A stretch of DNA of 64,000 bases from Symbiodinium natans (taxonomy: Eukaryota; Sar; Dinophyceae; Suessiales; Symbiodiniaceae). Both the position numbers and the translations under genes were made by a program. The DNA lies in the NCBI GenBank assembly GCA_905221605.1, contig CAJNDS010002389.1, forward strand, positions 1 through 64,000, written 5' to 3'. This document shows positions 45,361 through 55,630 of the stretch, piece after piece. Numbering within the stretch: position 1 is the stretch's first letter; each line of letters starts with the position of its first letter. The notes beneath the pieces were generated by a model. That model saw nothing but the letters and a program-made list of their open reading frames with translations, was not told the DNA's origin and did no database searches.

Positions 45361-48281
45361 TCCTTCGTTTCTTGGGCTTTGAAGCACGCTTGGTACGGCT
45401 TAAAAGAAGCTGGGGGGTTTGGAGGGGGGGCGCAGCCCCCCCACTTGCAAACACCTCTTGGGCTTTGAAGCACGCTCTGCACGGCTTCAAAAAAAAAAGA
45501 GCGGGGGGGGCGCAGCCCCCCCATTTGCAAACACAATGCACACACGATGTTTTTCAATTAGTTTCTTGGGCTTTGAAGCACGCTTGGTACAGCTTAAAAG
45601 AAGCGGGGGGGTTGGGGACGCTGTGCCCCCCATTTGCAAACACCCTGCTCACATGATGGGTTTCAACTACTTTCTTGCGCTTTGGCTGAAAGAAAGCGGG
45701 GGGGTTGGGGGGGGCGCAGCCCCCCCCATTTGCAATGCTCACACGATGTTTTTCAACTAGTTTCTTGGGCTTTGAAGCACGCTTGGTACGGCTTAAAAGA
45801 AGCGGGGGGGGTTGGGGGAGGGGCGCAGCCCCCCCCCCATTTGCAAACACCCTGCTCACATGATGGGTGTCAACAAGTTTCTTGGGCTTTGAAGCGCGCT
45901 CTGCACGGCTTAAAAAAAAAGCGGGGGGGGTTGGGGGGGGCGCAGCCCCCCCCATTTGCAAACACAATGCTCACACGATGCTTTTCAACTAGTTTCTTGG
46001 GCTTTGAAGCACGCTTGGTACAGCTTGAAAGAAGCGGGGTTCTGCAAACACCCTGCTCACATGATGGTTTCAACCAGTTTCTTGGGCTTCGGCTGAAAAA
46101 AAAGCGGGGGGGTTGGGGGGGGCGCAGCCCCCCCCATTTGCAAACACAATGCTCACACGATGTTTTTCAACTAGTTTCTTGGGCTTTGAACGGCTTAAAA
46201 AAAAGCGGGGGGGGTTGGGGGGTCTGCGCCCCCCATTTGCAAACACCCTGCTCACATGATGGGTGTCAACAAGTTTCTTGGGCTTTGAAGCGCGCTCTGC
46301 ACGGCTTAAAAAAAGCGGGGGGGTTGGGGGGGGCGCAGCCCCCCCCATTTGCAAACACAATGCTCACACGATGTTTTTCAAACTAGTTTCTTGGGCTTTG
46401 AAGCACGCTTGGTACGGCTTAAAAGAAGGGGGCTGTGCCCCCCCCCATTTGCAAACACCCTGCTCACATGATGGGTGTCAACTACTTTGGGCTTGAAGCA
46501 CGCTTGGCTGAAAGAAAGCGGGGGGGTTGGGGGGGGCGCAGCCCCCCCCATTTGCAATGCTCACACGATGTTTTTCAACTAGTTTCTTGGGCTTTGAAGC
46601 ACGCTTGGTACGGCTTAAAAGAAGCGGGGGGGGTTGGGGGAGGGGCGCAGCCCCCCCCCCATTTGCAAACACCCTGCTCACATGATGGGTGTCAACAAGT
46701 TTCTTGGGCTTTGAAGCGCGCTCTGCACGGCTTAAAAAAAAGAAAAAGCGGGGGGGTTGGGGGGGGCGCAGCCCCCCCCATTTGCAAACACAATGCTCAC
46801 ACGATGCTTTTCAACTAGTTTCTTGGGCTTTGAAGCACGCTTGGTACAGCTTGAAAGAAGCGGGGTTCTGCAAACACCCTGCTCACATGATGGGTTTCAA
46901 CCAGTTTCTTGGGCTTCGGCTGAAAAAAAGCGGGGGGGGGGGCGCAGCCCCCCCCATTTGCAAACACAATGCTCACACGATGTTTTTCAACTAGTTTCTT
47001 GGGCTTTGAACGGCTTAAAAAAAGCGGGGGGGGTTGGGGGGTCTGCGCCCCCCATTTGCAAACACCCTGCTCACATGATGGGTGTCAACAAGTTTCTTGG
47101 GCTTTGAAGCGCGCTCTGCACGGCTTAAAAAAGCGGGGGGGTTGGGGGGGGCGCAGCCCCCCCCATTTGCAAACACAATGCTCACGATGTTTGTCAACTA
47201 GTTTCTTGGGTTTTGAAGCACGCTTGGTACGGCTTAAAAGAAGCGGGGGGGTTGGGGGGGGGCACAGCCCCCCCCCATTTGCAAACACAATGCTCACATG
47301 ATGGGTGTCAACAAGTTTCTGGGGCTTTGAAGCACGCTCTGCACGCAGCCCCCATTTGCAAACACAATGCTCACACGATGATTTTCAACTAGTTTCTTGG
47401 GCTTTGAAGCACGCTTGGTACGGCTTAAAAGAAGCGGTGGGGGTGGGGGGGGGTTGGGGGGGGGGGCGCAGCCCCCCCCCATTTGCAAACACAATGCTCA
47501 CATGATGGGTGTCAACAAGTTTCTTGGGCTTTGAAGCGCGCTCTGCACGGCTTAAAAAAAAGAAAAAGCGGGGGGGTTGGGGGGGGCGCAGCCCCCCCCA
47601 TTTGCAAACACAATGCTCACACGATGTTTTTCAACTAGTTTCTTGGGCTTTGAAGCACGCTTGGTACAGCTTGAAAGAAGCGGGGTTCTGCAAACACCCT
47701 GCTCACATGATGGGTTTCAACCAGTTTCTTGGGCTTCGGCTGAAAAAAAGCGGGGGGGTTGGGGGGGGCGCAGCCCCCCCCATTTGCAAACACAATGCTC
47801 ACACGATGTTTTTCAACTAGTTTCTTGGGCTTTGAACGGCTTAAAAAAAGCGGGGGGGGTTGGGGGGTCTGCGCCCCCCATTTGCAAACACCCTGCTCAC
47901 ATGATGGGTGTCAACAAGTTTCTTGGGCTTTGAAGCGCGCTCTGCACGCCTTAAAAAAAGCGGGGGGGTTGGGGGGGCGCAGCCCCCCCCATTTGCAAAC
48001 ACAATGCTCACACGATGTTTATCAACTAGTTTCTTGGGCTTTGAAGCACGCTTGGTACGGCTTAAAAGAAGCGGGGGGGGTTGGGGGGGGGGCAGCCCCC
48101 CCCCCATTTGCAAACACAATGCTCACATGATGGGTGTCAACAAGTTTCTTGGGCTTTGAAGCACGCTCTGCACGGCTTAAAAAAAGCGGGGGGGTTGGGG
48201 GGGGCGCAGCCCCCCCCATTTGCAAACACAATGCTCACACGATGTTTTTCAACTAGTTTCTTGGGCTTCGAAGCACGCTTC
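45361..48281 (+). repeat. Satellite of about 29 monomers with G/C-run hairpins and higher-order structure
   Basis: Monomers of roughly 75-125 bp start with tttcttgggctttgaagc, continue with a cggcttaaaa part, then a G-run block (ggggggttgggggggg), gcgcag, a C-run, atttgcaaacac and gctcacatgatg or gctcacacgatg. A distinctive shortened monomer (gcggggttctgcaaacac) recurs at 46034, 46860 and 47680, so a higher-order unit of about 820-826 bp is repeated. G-run and C-run flank gcgcag and can fold into a stable hairpin in each monomer. Long open frames here (LKKSGGVGGGAAPPICKH-like peptides) come from the repeat and I do not regard them as genes. Confidence 0.95.
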
Positions 48282-48440
48282 CTTTCTTCCTTCCTTGCTT
48301 CCTTCCTTTCTTCCTTCCTTTCTTCCTTCCTTGCTTCCTTCCTTTCTTCCTTCCCTCCTTTCTTCCTTCCTTCCTTCCTTGCTTGTTTTCTTCCTTTCTT
48401 TCATCCTTCCTTCCTTCCTTTCTTTCCTTCTTTCCCTCTA
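48282..48440 (+). repeat. (CTTC)n microsatellite
   Basis: About 160 bp of ttcc/ttcttcc tetranucleotide repeat with occasional gcttcc interruptions, joined directly to the last truncated satellite monomer (gaagcacgcttcc). Confidence 0.97.
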
Positions 48441-48682
48441 AAACCTACCAGAAATAACGCTTTCCTATGAAACCACAGAGAAATTACTGTTTTTCGTACG
48501 AAAAACCACGAAAATGCATCAAATCCTTAAAAATATGGAGGGAATGGTGGTTTTCTTAGGAAAAACCAGGAAATCGACCAAAAAAAAAAAAATGCAAAAA
48601 AAAAAAGACCCCAAAAAATAGGCCCTCCGTTTCCCTAAGACGCCCCACGACTTCCTTCCTAAGCTACCCCCCCCCCCCCCCC

Positions 48683-48719
<37 letters not shown>

Positions 48720-48720
48720 G
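48441..48720 (-). repeat. Right arm of the foldback-like element
   Basis: Plus strand contains ttttcttaggaaaaaccagg and aaatcgaccaaaaaa, then a spaced A-run and gacccc: the reverse complement of the start of the left arm (gggtc, T-runs, ggtcgattttcttgg). Further in, cgaaaaaccacgaaaatgca mirrors the ttttcgttggtttttcat part of the left repeats. The arm ends in long C- and A-runs (48666-48715). Arms are diverged. Confidence 0.78.
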
Positions 48721-49094
48721 GAGGACAAGTGTTGGCCTGAAAGCAGATTTCACATGGTCAAAAATCGCAGGTCCTCCTAAGCCCCTAAACCCTACATGTG
48801 GGCTTATTTGGGGGTCTACGATCATACCAGGACTTGCTATTATACCCTATAACCCCTTAAACAGGCCCTTTATGGGGTTGATTATGGGGATTAAAGGGCC
48901 TAATAGCCCGTCCTTGTAGGAAACCCTAAACCCCAAACCCCAAACCCCAAACCCTAAACCCTAAACCCCAAACCCTAAACCCCCCATTTGGGGCTGGCGC
49001 TTCTCCTTGCCTCAGCGCGATCCACTCTCGCCAGCTGCTCACGCCAATAGGGCGCTACCCCTGGGTCGAACTCGTCAACCTGTCGAAGTATGAA

Positions 49095-49203
49095 GTTGGG
49101 GTTTGGGGTTTGGGGTTTGGGGGTTGGGGTTTGGGGTTTGGGGTTTGGGGTTTAGGGTTTGGGGTTTGGGGTTTTGGGTTTGGGGTTTAGGGTTTAGGGT
49201 TTA
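49095..49203 (+). repeat. Mixed TTTGGGG / TTTAGGG block
   Basis: About fifteen heptamers, most reading tttgggg with a few tttaggg, in the G-rich orientation. The variant-dominated composition contrasts with the pure blocks further right. Confidence 0.93.
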
Positions 49204-49385
49204 CCTAGACAGTTTAGTCGGAACTACCCTTAAGTAGCAGGTATAACCCATAAAGCTGTAGGTGAAGAGGGTCCCAGGTAGGGCTCAGGGTTTGGGGGTT
49301 TCGGGTGTGCGTGCTGGGGCTTTAGGCTCTAGGCTTTAGGGTTTCGGGTTTAGGGTTTCGGGTAAACCCCTAAGATCTAAACCCT

Positions 49386-49466
49386 ACAACCTAGCCTAAA
49401 CCCTAAACCCTAAACCCTAAACCCTAAACCCTAAACCCTATTAGGGTTTAGGGTTTTGGGTTTAGG
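49386..49466. repeat. Head-to-head telomere-repeat junction
   Basis: Seven or so CCCTAAA units run directly into TTTAGGG units at about 49440 (ccctattagggtttaggg), forming an inverted junction of the kind expected from fusion of two telomere-repeat ends or from fold-back repair. Confidence 0.9.
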
Positions 49467-49599
49467 TCCAGGGCCTCGGAGCTTTGAGTCTGAGGCGTTG
49501 GGGCCCGAAGCTGTCCGCGGCGACACGGCATGGCAGCAACGCTCTTCGTGGGCAGAGGCCGCGGCGGACGCTGTGGGCGGTGCCATCCTGAAGCCCTGA
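49465..49599 (+). pseudogene. Coding-like fragment 1 between telomere-repeat blocks
   Basis: Forty-four sense codons plus TGA, plus strand: GPGPRSFESEALGPEAV, then WQQRSSWAEAAADAVGGAIL. Third positions are mostly G or C. It is bounded on the left by tttagg and on the right by tagggtttagg. It looks like a piece of a coding exon, but nothing upstream could start it. Family unknown. Confidence 0.4.
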
Positions 49600-49659
49600 T
49601 AGGGTTTAGGATTTAGGGTTTAGGGTTTAGGGTTTAGGGTTTAGGGTTTAGGGTTTAGG

Positions 49660-49830
49660 GCAGCTTTCCTCGGAGTCGGAGTCGCTTTCGGGCTGCGTTC
49701 TGGACCCGGATCGGTGCAGCCAGGCCCGCAGACTTGCGGCTCGCGACGCGAGCGCAGTCCTCGCAGCCCCTGCATCGTCCGCATAGAGCCACCTTTGTCG
49801 GGGTGGCACTGGCGAGAACGGCGGCGCCAT
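49660..49830 (-). pseudogene. Coding-like fragment 2 between telomere-repeat blocks
   Basis: Minus strand, about 57 codons: ATG at 49830, PPRQRWLYADDAGAARTALA, then SRAASLRAWLHRSGS and an acidic Ser-rich end (SDSDSEES) that runs straight into a CCCTAAA block. GC-rich third positions. The YADD tetrapeptide resembles the reverse-transcriptase active site, but its surroundings do not, so I treat it as coincidence. Confidence 0.38.
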
Positions 49831-50377
49831 TCCTGTATAGGGGTTTCGGGTTTTAGGCCATGCTTCCGGACAGCTTTGGGGGGGGGGGCCTGGGCGGGTT
49901 TAGGGTTTGGGGTTTGGGGTTTAGGGTTTAGGGTTTGAGGTTTAGGCCTGGTGCCTTCGTGGCTTAGTGTTTGGGGTTTGGGATTTAGGGTGGGTTTAGG
50001 GTTTCGGGTTTAGGGCTTAGGGTTTCGAAGGCTTAGGGATTATTTGTTTCGGGTATAGGGTTTCCAAGGGCCTGCTTCTTCCTACAGACTTCGGTGGGCC
50101 AAAAAGGTTTTAACAAAAACGAACTATTGCCTGAGCGGGTAGAAACTTATGCCCAGATCTACCGGTACTTACGTGGCCCCTCAATCTGGTCCCTTGCTCA
50201 TTAAACCCCTTATATACACTACAAAACCCAAGGGCCCTTACTCCAGAACGCTGTAACGAAGGTAAGCGCCCATATGGCGCCTCCTTTTTCCGGGGTAGGA
50301 TGCTGCAGTTGTTAAGTGACGCACACGAAACGGGATAGGGTAGAAGCCTCTGCGTGAAGGGTTAATTTGGGTTGAGG

Positions 50378-50725
50378 ACCCAAACCCCAAACCCCAAACG
50401 CGAAACCCTAAACCCCCTAAGCACCAAACCCTGAGCCCCTAAACCCCACACAACAAAACAAAAAGAAAATATACCTCCAAAAAACCTAAACCCTAAACCC
50501 TGAACCCCTAAGCCTTAGCCCCAAACCCCAAACCCCAAACCCTAAACCCTAAACCTAAACCCTAAAGCCTAAACCCTAAGCCCTAAACCCCAAACCCTAA
50601 ACCCTAAACCCGAAGCCCTAAACCCGAAACCCGAAACCCGAAACCCCAAACCCCAAACCCTAAACCCTACACTCTAAACCCCAAACCCTAAACCCCAAGC
50701 CCTAAACCCTAAACCCCAAACCCGG
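50378..50725 (+). repeat. Long variant-rich CCCTAAA block
   Basis: About 350 bp in C-rich orientation mixing ccctaaa, ccccaaa, cccgaaa and ccctgaa, with one short interruption (acacaacaaaacaaaaagaa, about 50446-50465). Confidence 0.95.
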
Positions 50726-50845
50726 CACAGCCATGCCTTCACTTGCTTGGGGACCTCGCGCTCCAAGGCTCTCTCGGAGAGCCAAAAGTCTACCGCCTGC
50801 CATGTCGGTCCTCGGCCACACCCAGAATCCAGTGGTTGAATGTGC

Positions 50846-50929
50846 AAAGATTTATATGTATACATTATTTCTTTAAGTAGTAGTATTAAAGATTTATATG
50901 TATACATTATTTCTTTAAGTAGTAGTATT
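50846..50929 (+). repeat. Two tandem copies of a 42-bp AT-rich unit
   Basis: The unit beginning aaagatttatatgtatacat starts at 50846 and 50888 and the copies are identical. As 42 is 14 codons, both strands keep one frame through it. It sits in an AT-rich island amid GC-rich mosaic. Confidence 0.95.
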
Positions 50930-51237
50930 AATTCTACTCTAATTTTTACATGGATTTTTGCTTTAGAGGCCAGGATGTTTATGGGTTTAGGCCCACTGCA
51001 AGGCGAGATCGTGTGCTGGTAATGGGTTTTCGGGGTTAGCTTTGCCAATCTCCGCAGCGAAGAGCCTAGGATCAGGCTTAGGCCTATAAACCCTGAGCCC
51101 TAACCCTAACCATTCTTAGGGTAGTGACAGGGTCCCTTAGTATGTGCCCTTAAACTGAATGGGGACCCCGTATATACCCCTCATATACCCTATACAACCC
51201 GAAGGGCCCACACATCAGAATCCTGTACAGGAAGTAC

Positions 51238-51376
51238 GTAACCCTAAACCCTAAACCCTAAACCCCAAACCCCAAACCCTAAACCCTGGCCCTAAACTTT
51301 AGACCCTAAAACCTAAACCCTAAACCCTAAACCCTAAACCCTAAACCCTAAACCCTAAACCCTAAACCCTAAACCC
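51238..51376 (+). repeat. CCCTAAA block
   Basis: About eighteen heptamers, nearly perfect in the right half (51308-51376). Confidence 0.96.
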
Positions 51377-51689
51377 CCCTAGATCCTGTCCCTCGACCAA
51401 GCGGCCAGAGGAGCTGCCTTGCGGGGAGGATATGTCTGCCTCCTCCACCTCCTCAGGCTTTGGGGTTTATTAGGGGCTTTGTTTGGGGTTCAGGATCTTA
51501 GGGTTTTGTAGACTATGTAGGGTTTCAGGCCTTCGTGCTGTATTTTGCAGTTTGGACTCCATGATTCTGAGGGTTCTGGGGTTTTTGGTCTTGGGGTTTT
51601 CTGCCATCTTCCGATGTCAAGGGTGAAGAAGCGGAGAAGACAATGATATGTGGTGGCACCGTACCATCACGTTTAGGGCTTAGGGTTTA

Positions 51690-51910
51690 GGATGGTCGGC
51701 AGCTATCAAAAACTTGGCGGAACCGCAATGTCGAACTTTCCTCCAGCCTGATTCCTCTTCCTTTCCTGCGGATCTTCAGCATTGTTTTCATCACCCACGG
51801 CACTCTGAAGGCCTGCTCATGCAGAGTAGATCTATCTCAGAAAAACAAAGGAAAACCTTAGCAATCTTCACGCTTCCTTGTAATTCATGTAGCGCATCCC
51901 TTCATTCCGT
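51690..51910 (+). pseudogene. Coding-like fragment 3, longer segment
   Basis: Plus strand, about 60 codons without stop between telomere-like words: MAEPQCRTFLQPDSSSFPAD and then HPRHSEGLLMQSRSISEKQ. Ordinary protein-like composition; no family recognised and no start or splice site can be fixed. Confidence 0.28.
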
Positions 51911-53071
51911 AGCACTCCGCATCTAGGTTTAGGGTTTGGGGTTAAGGGTTTGGGGTTAAGGGTGCAGGGTCTTGGGGTTGGGTAAACTCCCGAGAAGATA
52001 AGAAGGAACACTGCATCCTGAATCTTGAATGCTGTGCCGTGTCCAGGTCCTGAGGCTGTGAGAAAACCCACGTAAGCCCTACCTCTACCCAAAAGTTCCA
52101 AGAGTAACCTAGGAGTAAGAAAGGGTTTAGGGTTTAGGGTTCAGAGTTTAGGGGTGAGGGTTTCAGGCGTTGGGTTTAGGGCTAGACCCAGAAGTAGACT
52201 GGGAATAACAAGGGCACCCTTGCTGCTTTAAAGGGGCATATACGGAACCTGAAACAAGGGAATAAAGGCCTGCTCTGGGTCCTATAGCTTCTGCAGACCA
52301 CAGCCCAAACCCTCAGTCAGGTTCTCTCAAAACCCTAAAGTACCTTCACCCTAAACCCTAAACCCTAAACCCTAAACCCCAAACCCTAAACCCTAAACCC
52401 TAAACCCTAAACCCTAAACCCTGTACCCTTCAGTCGAATTCTGGGTTAAGAACCCAAAAAATTCAAGCCCACAGGCCATCTTAGCCGAGCGTTTGTTGGG
52501 AGTCTAAGGTAAAGGCTTCGGATACGCACTGAGAGAGTTTAGGATTTAGGGTTTAGGGTTCAGGGTCTATGGTTTCGGGGTTCAAGGTTTTAGGATTCAG
52601 GGCTATGGTACGACCGTCGACACGAAACCCTGAACCCCCCAGGAGGCTCCTGTGCCAGGAAGGACTTGGCCAGTTCAGCCTTTTGTGCGCTCCGTGGGCG
52701 CGTGTTGGGTTAGGGTTAGGGACTAGCATTCAGGGTTTGGGGTTTAGAGTTTGAGGCTTTAAACCCCACCAAAACCTTGGTGGCTTCTTTCAGGGCTAAG
52801 AAGGTATCAAAGACAGGAGGCAGCCTCAACCCAGCCAGCTGCAGAGGCACTTAAAGTACGCAGGTATCGAAGGCAGAATAAAGGGCAGGTCGGGACTTTT
52901 TTGTACCCAAAGTCAGGGCTAAACCCTAAAGCCTAAAATCCCAACCCTGCAAAACCCTAAACAGGGTTTAGGGTTCGAGGGCGCGAAAACTTCTCTTTGT
53001 GTGGAGGTCGACCACCGCAGAGTATCAGGCACGCTGCCAGGGCTTGGGTTTCGGGTTTAGGATTTGGGTTG

Positions 53072-53165
53072 TACCCAAAGGCTCCAATGTAGTTCCTTTT
53101 TGGGTTAGTTATAGGGGATTCTAGTATGCTACCCCAAAAAGGTACTACATAGGAGCCTTTGGGTA
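53072..53165. mobile_element. MITE-like hairpin element A, copy 1
   Basis: Left arm tacccaaaggctccaatgta plus gttcctttttggg; right arm is its near-perfect reverse complement, ending ggagcctttgggta at 53165. Arms of about 35 bp enclose a 20-25-base centre (ttataggggattctagta). No coding capacity. A diverged second copy lies at 56505-56600. Target-site duplication not evident. Confidence 0.7.
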
Positions 53166-53577
53166 GAGCTCAGGGGTTCAGATTTTCTTCAGCAGAGAAT
53201 GGCCCCCGTAATTCCGCAGCCGCCTGAATCCAGAATCCTGATGCCTTAAAGCGCAACTTAGGACCACGTTGGCGTGGGCTTTCAATTTAAGCCCGTGAAA
53301 AGGTGGACGCGCGCTGTTTGAAGGCCGCTTTCGTAGGCCCATATCAACCCTATACCCTGTCCCTCTCCAAACTTGAAGACAGAGTTCTAGGAACCCTTAC
53401 ACCCAAAACCCAAGTTGACCCTGCAAGCCCTAAACGCAAAACAAGTTGGGGCCTAAGGTTTACCTTAAGAACCCCAAACTACATTTTTCGTAGGCTCGTG
53501 CTATAAAACCCCTTACGGAATGTTTAGGTAACCTAAACAACAAAAGAAGGTTTTGGGTTCTTAGGACTAGGGGTTCA

Positions 53578-53770
53578 GGGAACCCTAAACCCTAAACCCT
53601 AAACCCTAAACCCTAAACCCTAAACCCTAAAAACCCTAAACCCTAAACCCCAAACCCCAAACCCCAAACCCCAAACCCTAAACCAACCTAAACCCTAAAA
53701 CCCTAAACCCTATAAGCCCCTAAACCCTTAGGGTTTGGGCCCCTAAACCCTTAGGGTTTAGGGTTCAGCC
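53578..53770. repeat. CCCTAAA block ending in palindromic junctions
   Basis: About 140 bp of C-rich heptamers followed by two copies of cccctaaacccttagggttt, each an inverted junction, and then TTTAGGG. Confidence 0.93.
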
Positions 53771-53959
53771 GGGAGGCCGCAGCGCCGCGCATGCGCTTGC
53801 CCTGCAGCAACCAGCGCTCAGCTCTCTTAGGTTTAAGGTTTAGGGTTTAGGCTTTAGGGTTTTAGGGCTAGACCCAAGAGTACTCTAGGAATAAAAAGAG
53901 TGCCCTTTTTGGTTTAACGGGGCTCAAAAGGGAACCAAAACCCTAAAAAATGAAGGTAT

Positions 53960-54317
53960 CTTAGCTGGGATAACTTGGATAACCCTTAAAACTCTTGTAC
54001 GAAATAACCGATAGGCGAAGTCCTCTTGAAACCCAAGAATGGAGCATGTAAAGTATCCCTTCCTGAGCTCGGACAACCCTTAAAACCCTCTTACAAAATA
54101 TGCATAGTCCTCCTAAAAAACCCAATAAGGGAACATGTAAAATATCCCTACCAGCAACACCCTTAAGACATCTTAAGACCCTCTGAAAAATATTCCTAGG
54201 TATAATCCTCTTAATACCCACTGAGGGAACATGAAATATCCCTACCTGGTTTTGATCAAAACCCTCTGAAAATATGTTCCTAGGTATAGTCCTCTTGAAA
54301 ACCCAATAAGGGAACAA
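53960..54317. repeat. Imperfect tandem repeat, period about 83-99 bp
   Basis: Four diverged copies of a unit containing atagtcctcttgaaaaccca and agggaacatg (key words at about 54020, 54103, 54202 and 54286). A 118-codon minus-strand frame spans the whole array and is explained by it. Confidence 0.8.
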
Positions 54318-54579
54318 GATGCAAATGCATAAGTTAGGTGCTCCAAACAGGCTTTTGAGCTTACAGCAAGAGCTTAGTTGTCCAGTACCTAGGGGTTTTA
54401 AAGGTTAACCTTTGGGATTATAAGGGGAATATAGTAACCCAAAAAGGTTAAAGGTTACCTACTCTACTACTAAGAGAGAGTATGACGACGGAAGTCCGGT
54501 ATCCCGAAGGGATGGTGGGGGCAACAGCCTCGAGGGTAGGGAACCCATGATGTAAGGGTTAATCATGGCTTCTTTGGAC

Positions 54580-54800
54580 CCAAGTATTAGATTACCCTTA
54601 TCAATAAGGATCATAATCCCTATATTACCCTTAATAAGGATCATAATCCCGGATAATAATCCCTCTATTACCCTCAATAAGGATCATAATCCCTATATTA
54701 CCCTTAATAAGGATCATAATCCCTATATTGCCCTTAGTAAGGGAATCATAATCCCTACATTACCCTTAATAAGGATAATAATCCTCGATTACCCTTAATA
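54580..54800 (+). repeat. 30-bp tandem repeat, about seven copies
   Basis: Unit built on ataaggatcataatccctat followed by attaccctta, with one copy carrying ggataata and another a 3-4 base insertion. AT-richer than its surroundings. Confidence 0.93.
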
Positions 54801-54949
54801 GAAAACAGCACAACGCCCCATGCCCTTGTTCCACCTGAAGCTCTGCATCGGGCACATGGTAAGGGAAGATCACAAACATCCCAAAGGCTTACATAAGCCT
54901 AAACCTAAACCCTAAACCCTAAACCCTAAGCCCTAAACCCCAAACCTTA

Positions 54950-55050
54950 GAAGGTTGCGGGCACCCCGCCTGGTCGTTCATCAACAGGCCCCGCCTGGAC
55001 GCCCCGGCCCAGAGCTCCCGGAGGAAGGCCTCGGCCAACGCGAACTTCGC
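54950..55050 (-). pseudogene. Coding-like fragment 4 between telomere-repeat blocks
   Basis: Minus strand, 32 codons: AKFALAEAFLRELWAGASRR then GLLMNDQAGCPQ. All but one or two third positions are G or C, the strongest codon bias in the window. Bounded by TTTGGGG/TTTAGGG on the right and CCCTAAA on the left. Looks like part of an exon with an amphipathic helix; family unknown. Confidence 0.5.
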
Positions 55051-55146
55051 TAGGGTTTGGGGGGTTCGGGGTTTAGGGTTTAGGGTTCGGGGTTCGGGGT
55101 TTAGGGTTTAGGGATTTAGGGGCTTAGGGGCTTAGGGGTTTGGGGT

Positions 55147-55262
55147 AACCGTTCTTCGCGCTTTGGGATGAAGTGGCTCTGGACCCCTCCGGGCCTCCGT
55201 CAGCTTCTGCGCCTCGGTGGCGGAGGACACGCCCAGGGACGAGACCTTCAGACCAAGGCATT
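55147..55262 (-). pseudogene. Coding-like fragment 5 between telomere-repeat blocks
   Basis: Minus strand, about 39 codons: CLGLKVSSLGVSSATEAQKL then TEARRGPEPLHPKARR. Third positions are mostly G or C in the first thirty codons. The right flank is a short unique piece followed by TTTAGGG. Family unknown. Confidence 0.45.
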
Positions 55263-55334
55263 CATGTAGGGGCTTGAAAGTCAGGGAGTACTAGAGTTTA
55301 GGGTTTAGGGTTAGGAGCCTGAATTTTTCCGACT

Positions 55335-55630
55335 CCTATAGTATACCTTGGGATGTTCCCCCTTATACTAACCGGGCTTCGTAGGGATTCTAATAGGCGG
55401 TACTGCAATCCCTTCCTATTCAGGACTGTTAGTATAAGGGTGTATAAGGATTCATATAGGGGCCTTAATATTTAGAACAGGGTTTTGGAGGATTGTTGGA
55501 AAATTATTCGTAATTACTCCAACCCCTATAGTATACCTTGGGGTGTTCTAACAACCCGTAGAAGGGATTCTAGTAGGGGGTACCCATAACCCCGATTAAG
55601 GACTGTTAGCATAAGGGGGAACATCACAGA
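55335..55630. mobile_element. Two adjacent MITE-like hairpin elements B
   Basis: The first (about 55335-55464) starts cctatagtataccttggg and gatgttcccccttatactaa, with the inverted partner gttagtataagggtgtata on the right. The second starts again with cctatagtataccttggg at 55525 and ends with gttagcataagggggaaca. They are the same family as 58039-58138. No coding capacity. Confidence 0.62.

Noticed and set aside
45361-48231. Open frames with GGVGGGAAPPICKH-like repeats, up to 250 codons
   Set aside because: They follow the satellite monomers on both strands; length comes from repeat structure without stops, not from a gene.
49648-49830. YADD motif, possible reverse transcriptase
   Set aside because: Only the tetrapeptide matches; neighbouring residues are Arg/Ala-rich and there is no other RT motif within reach.
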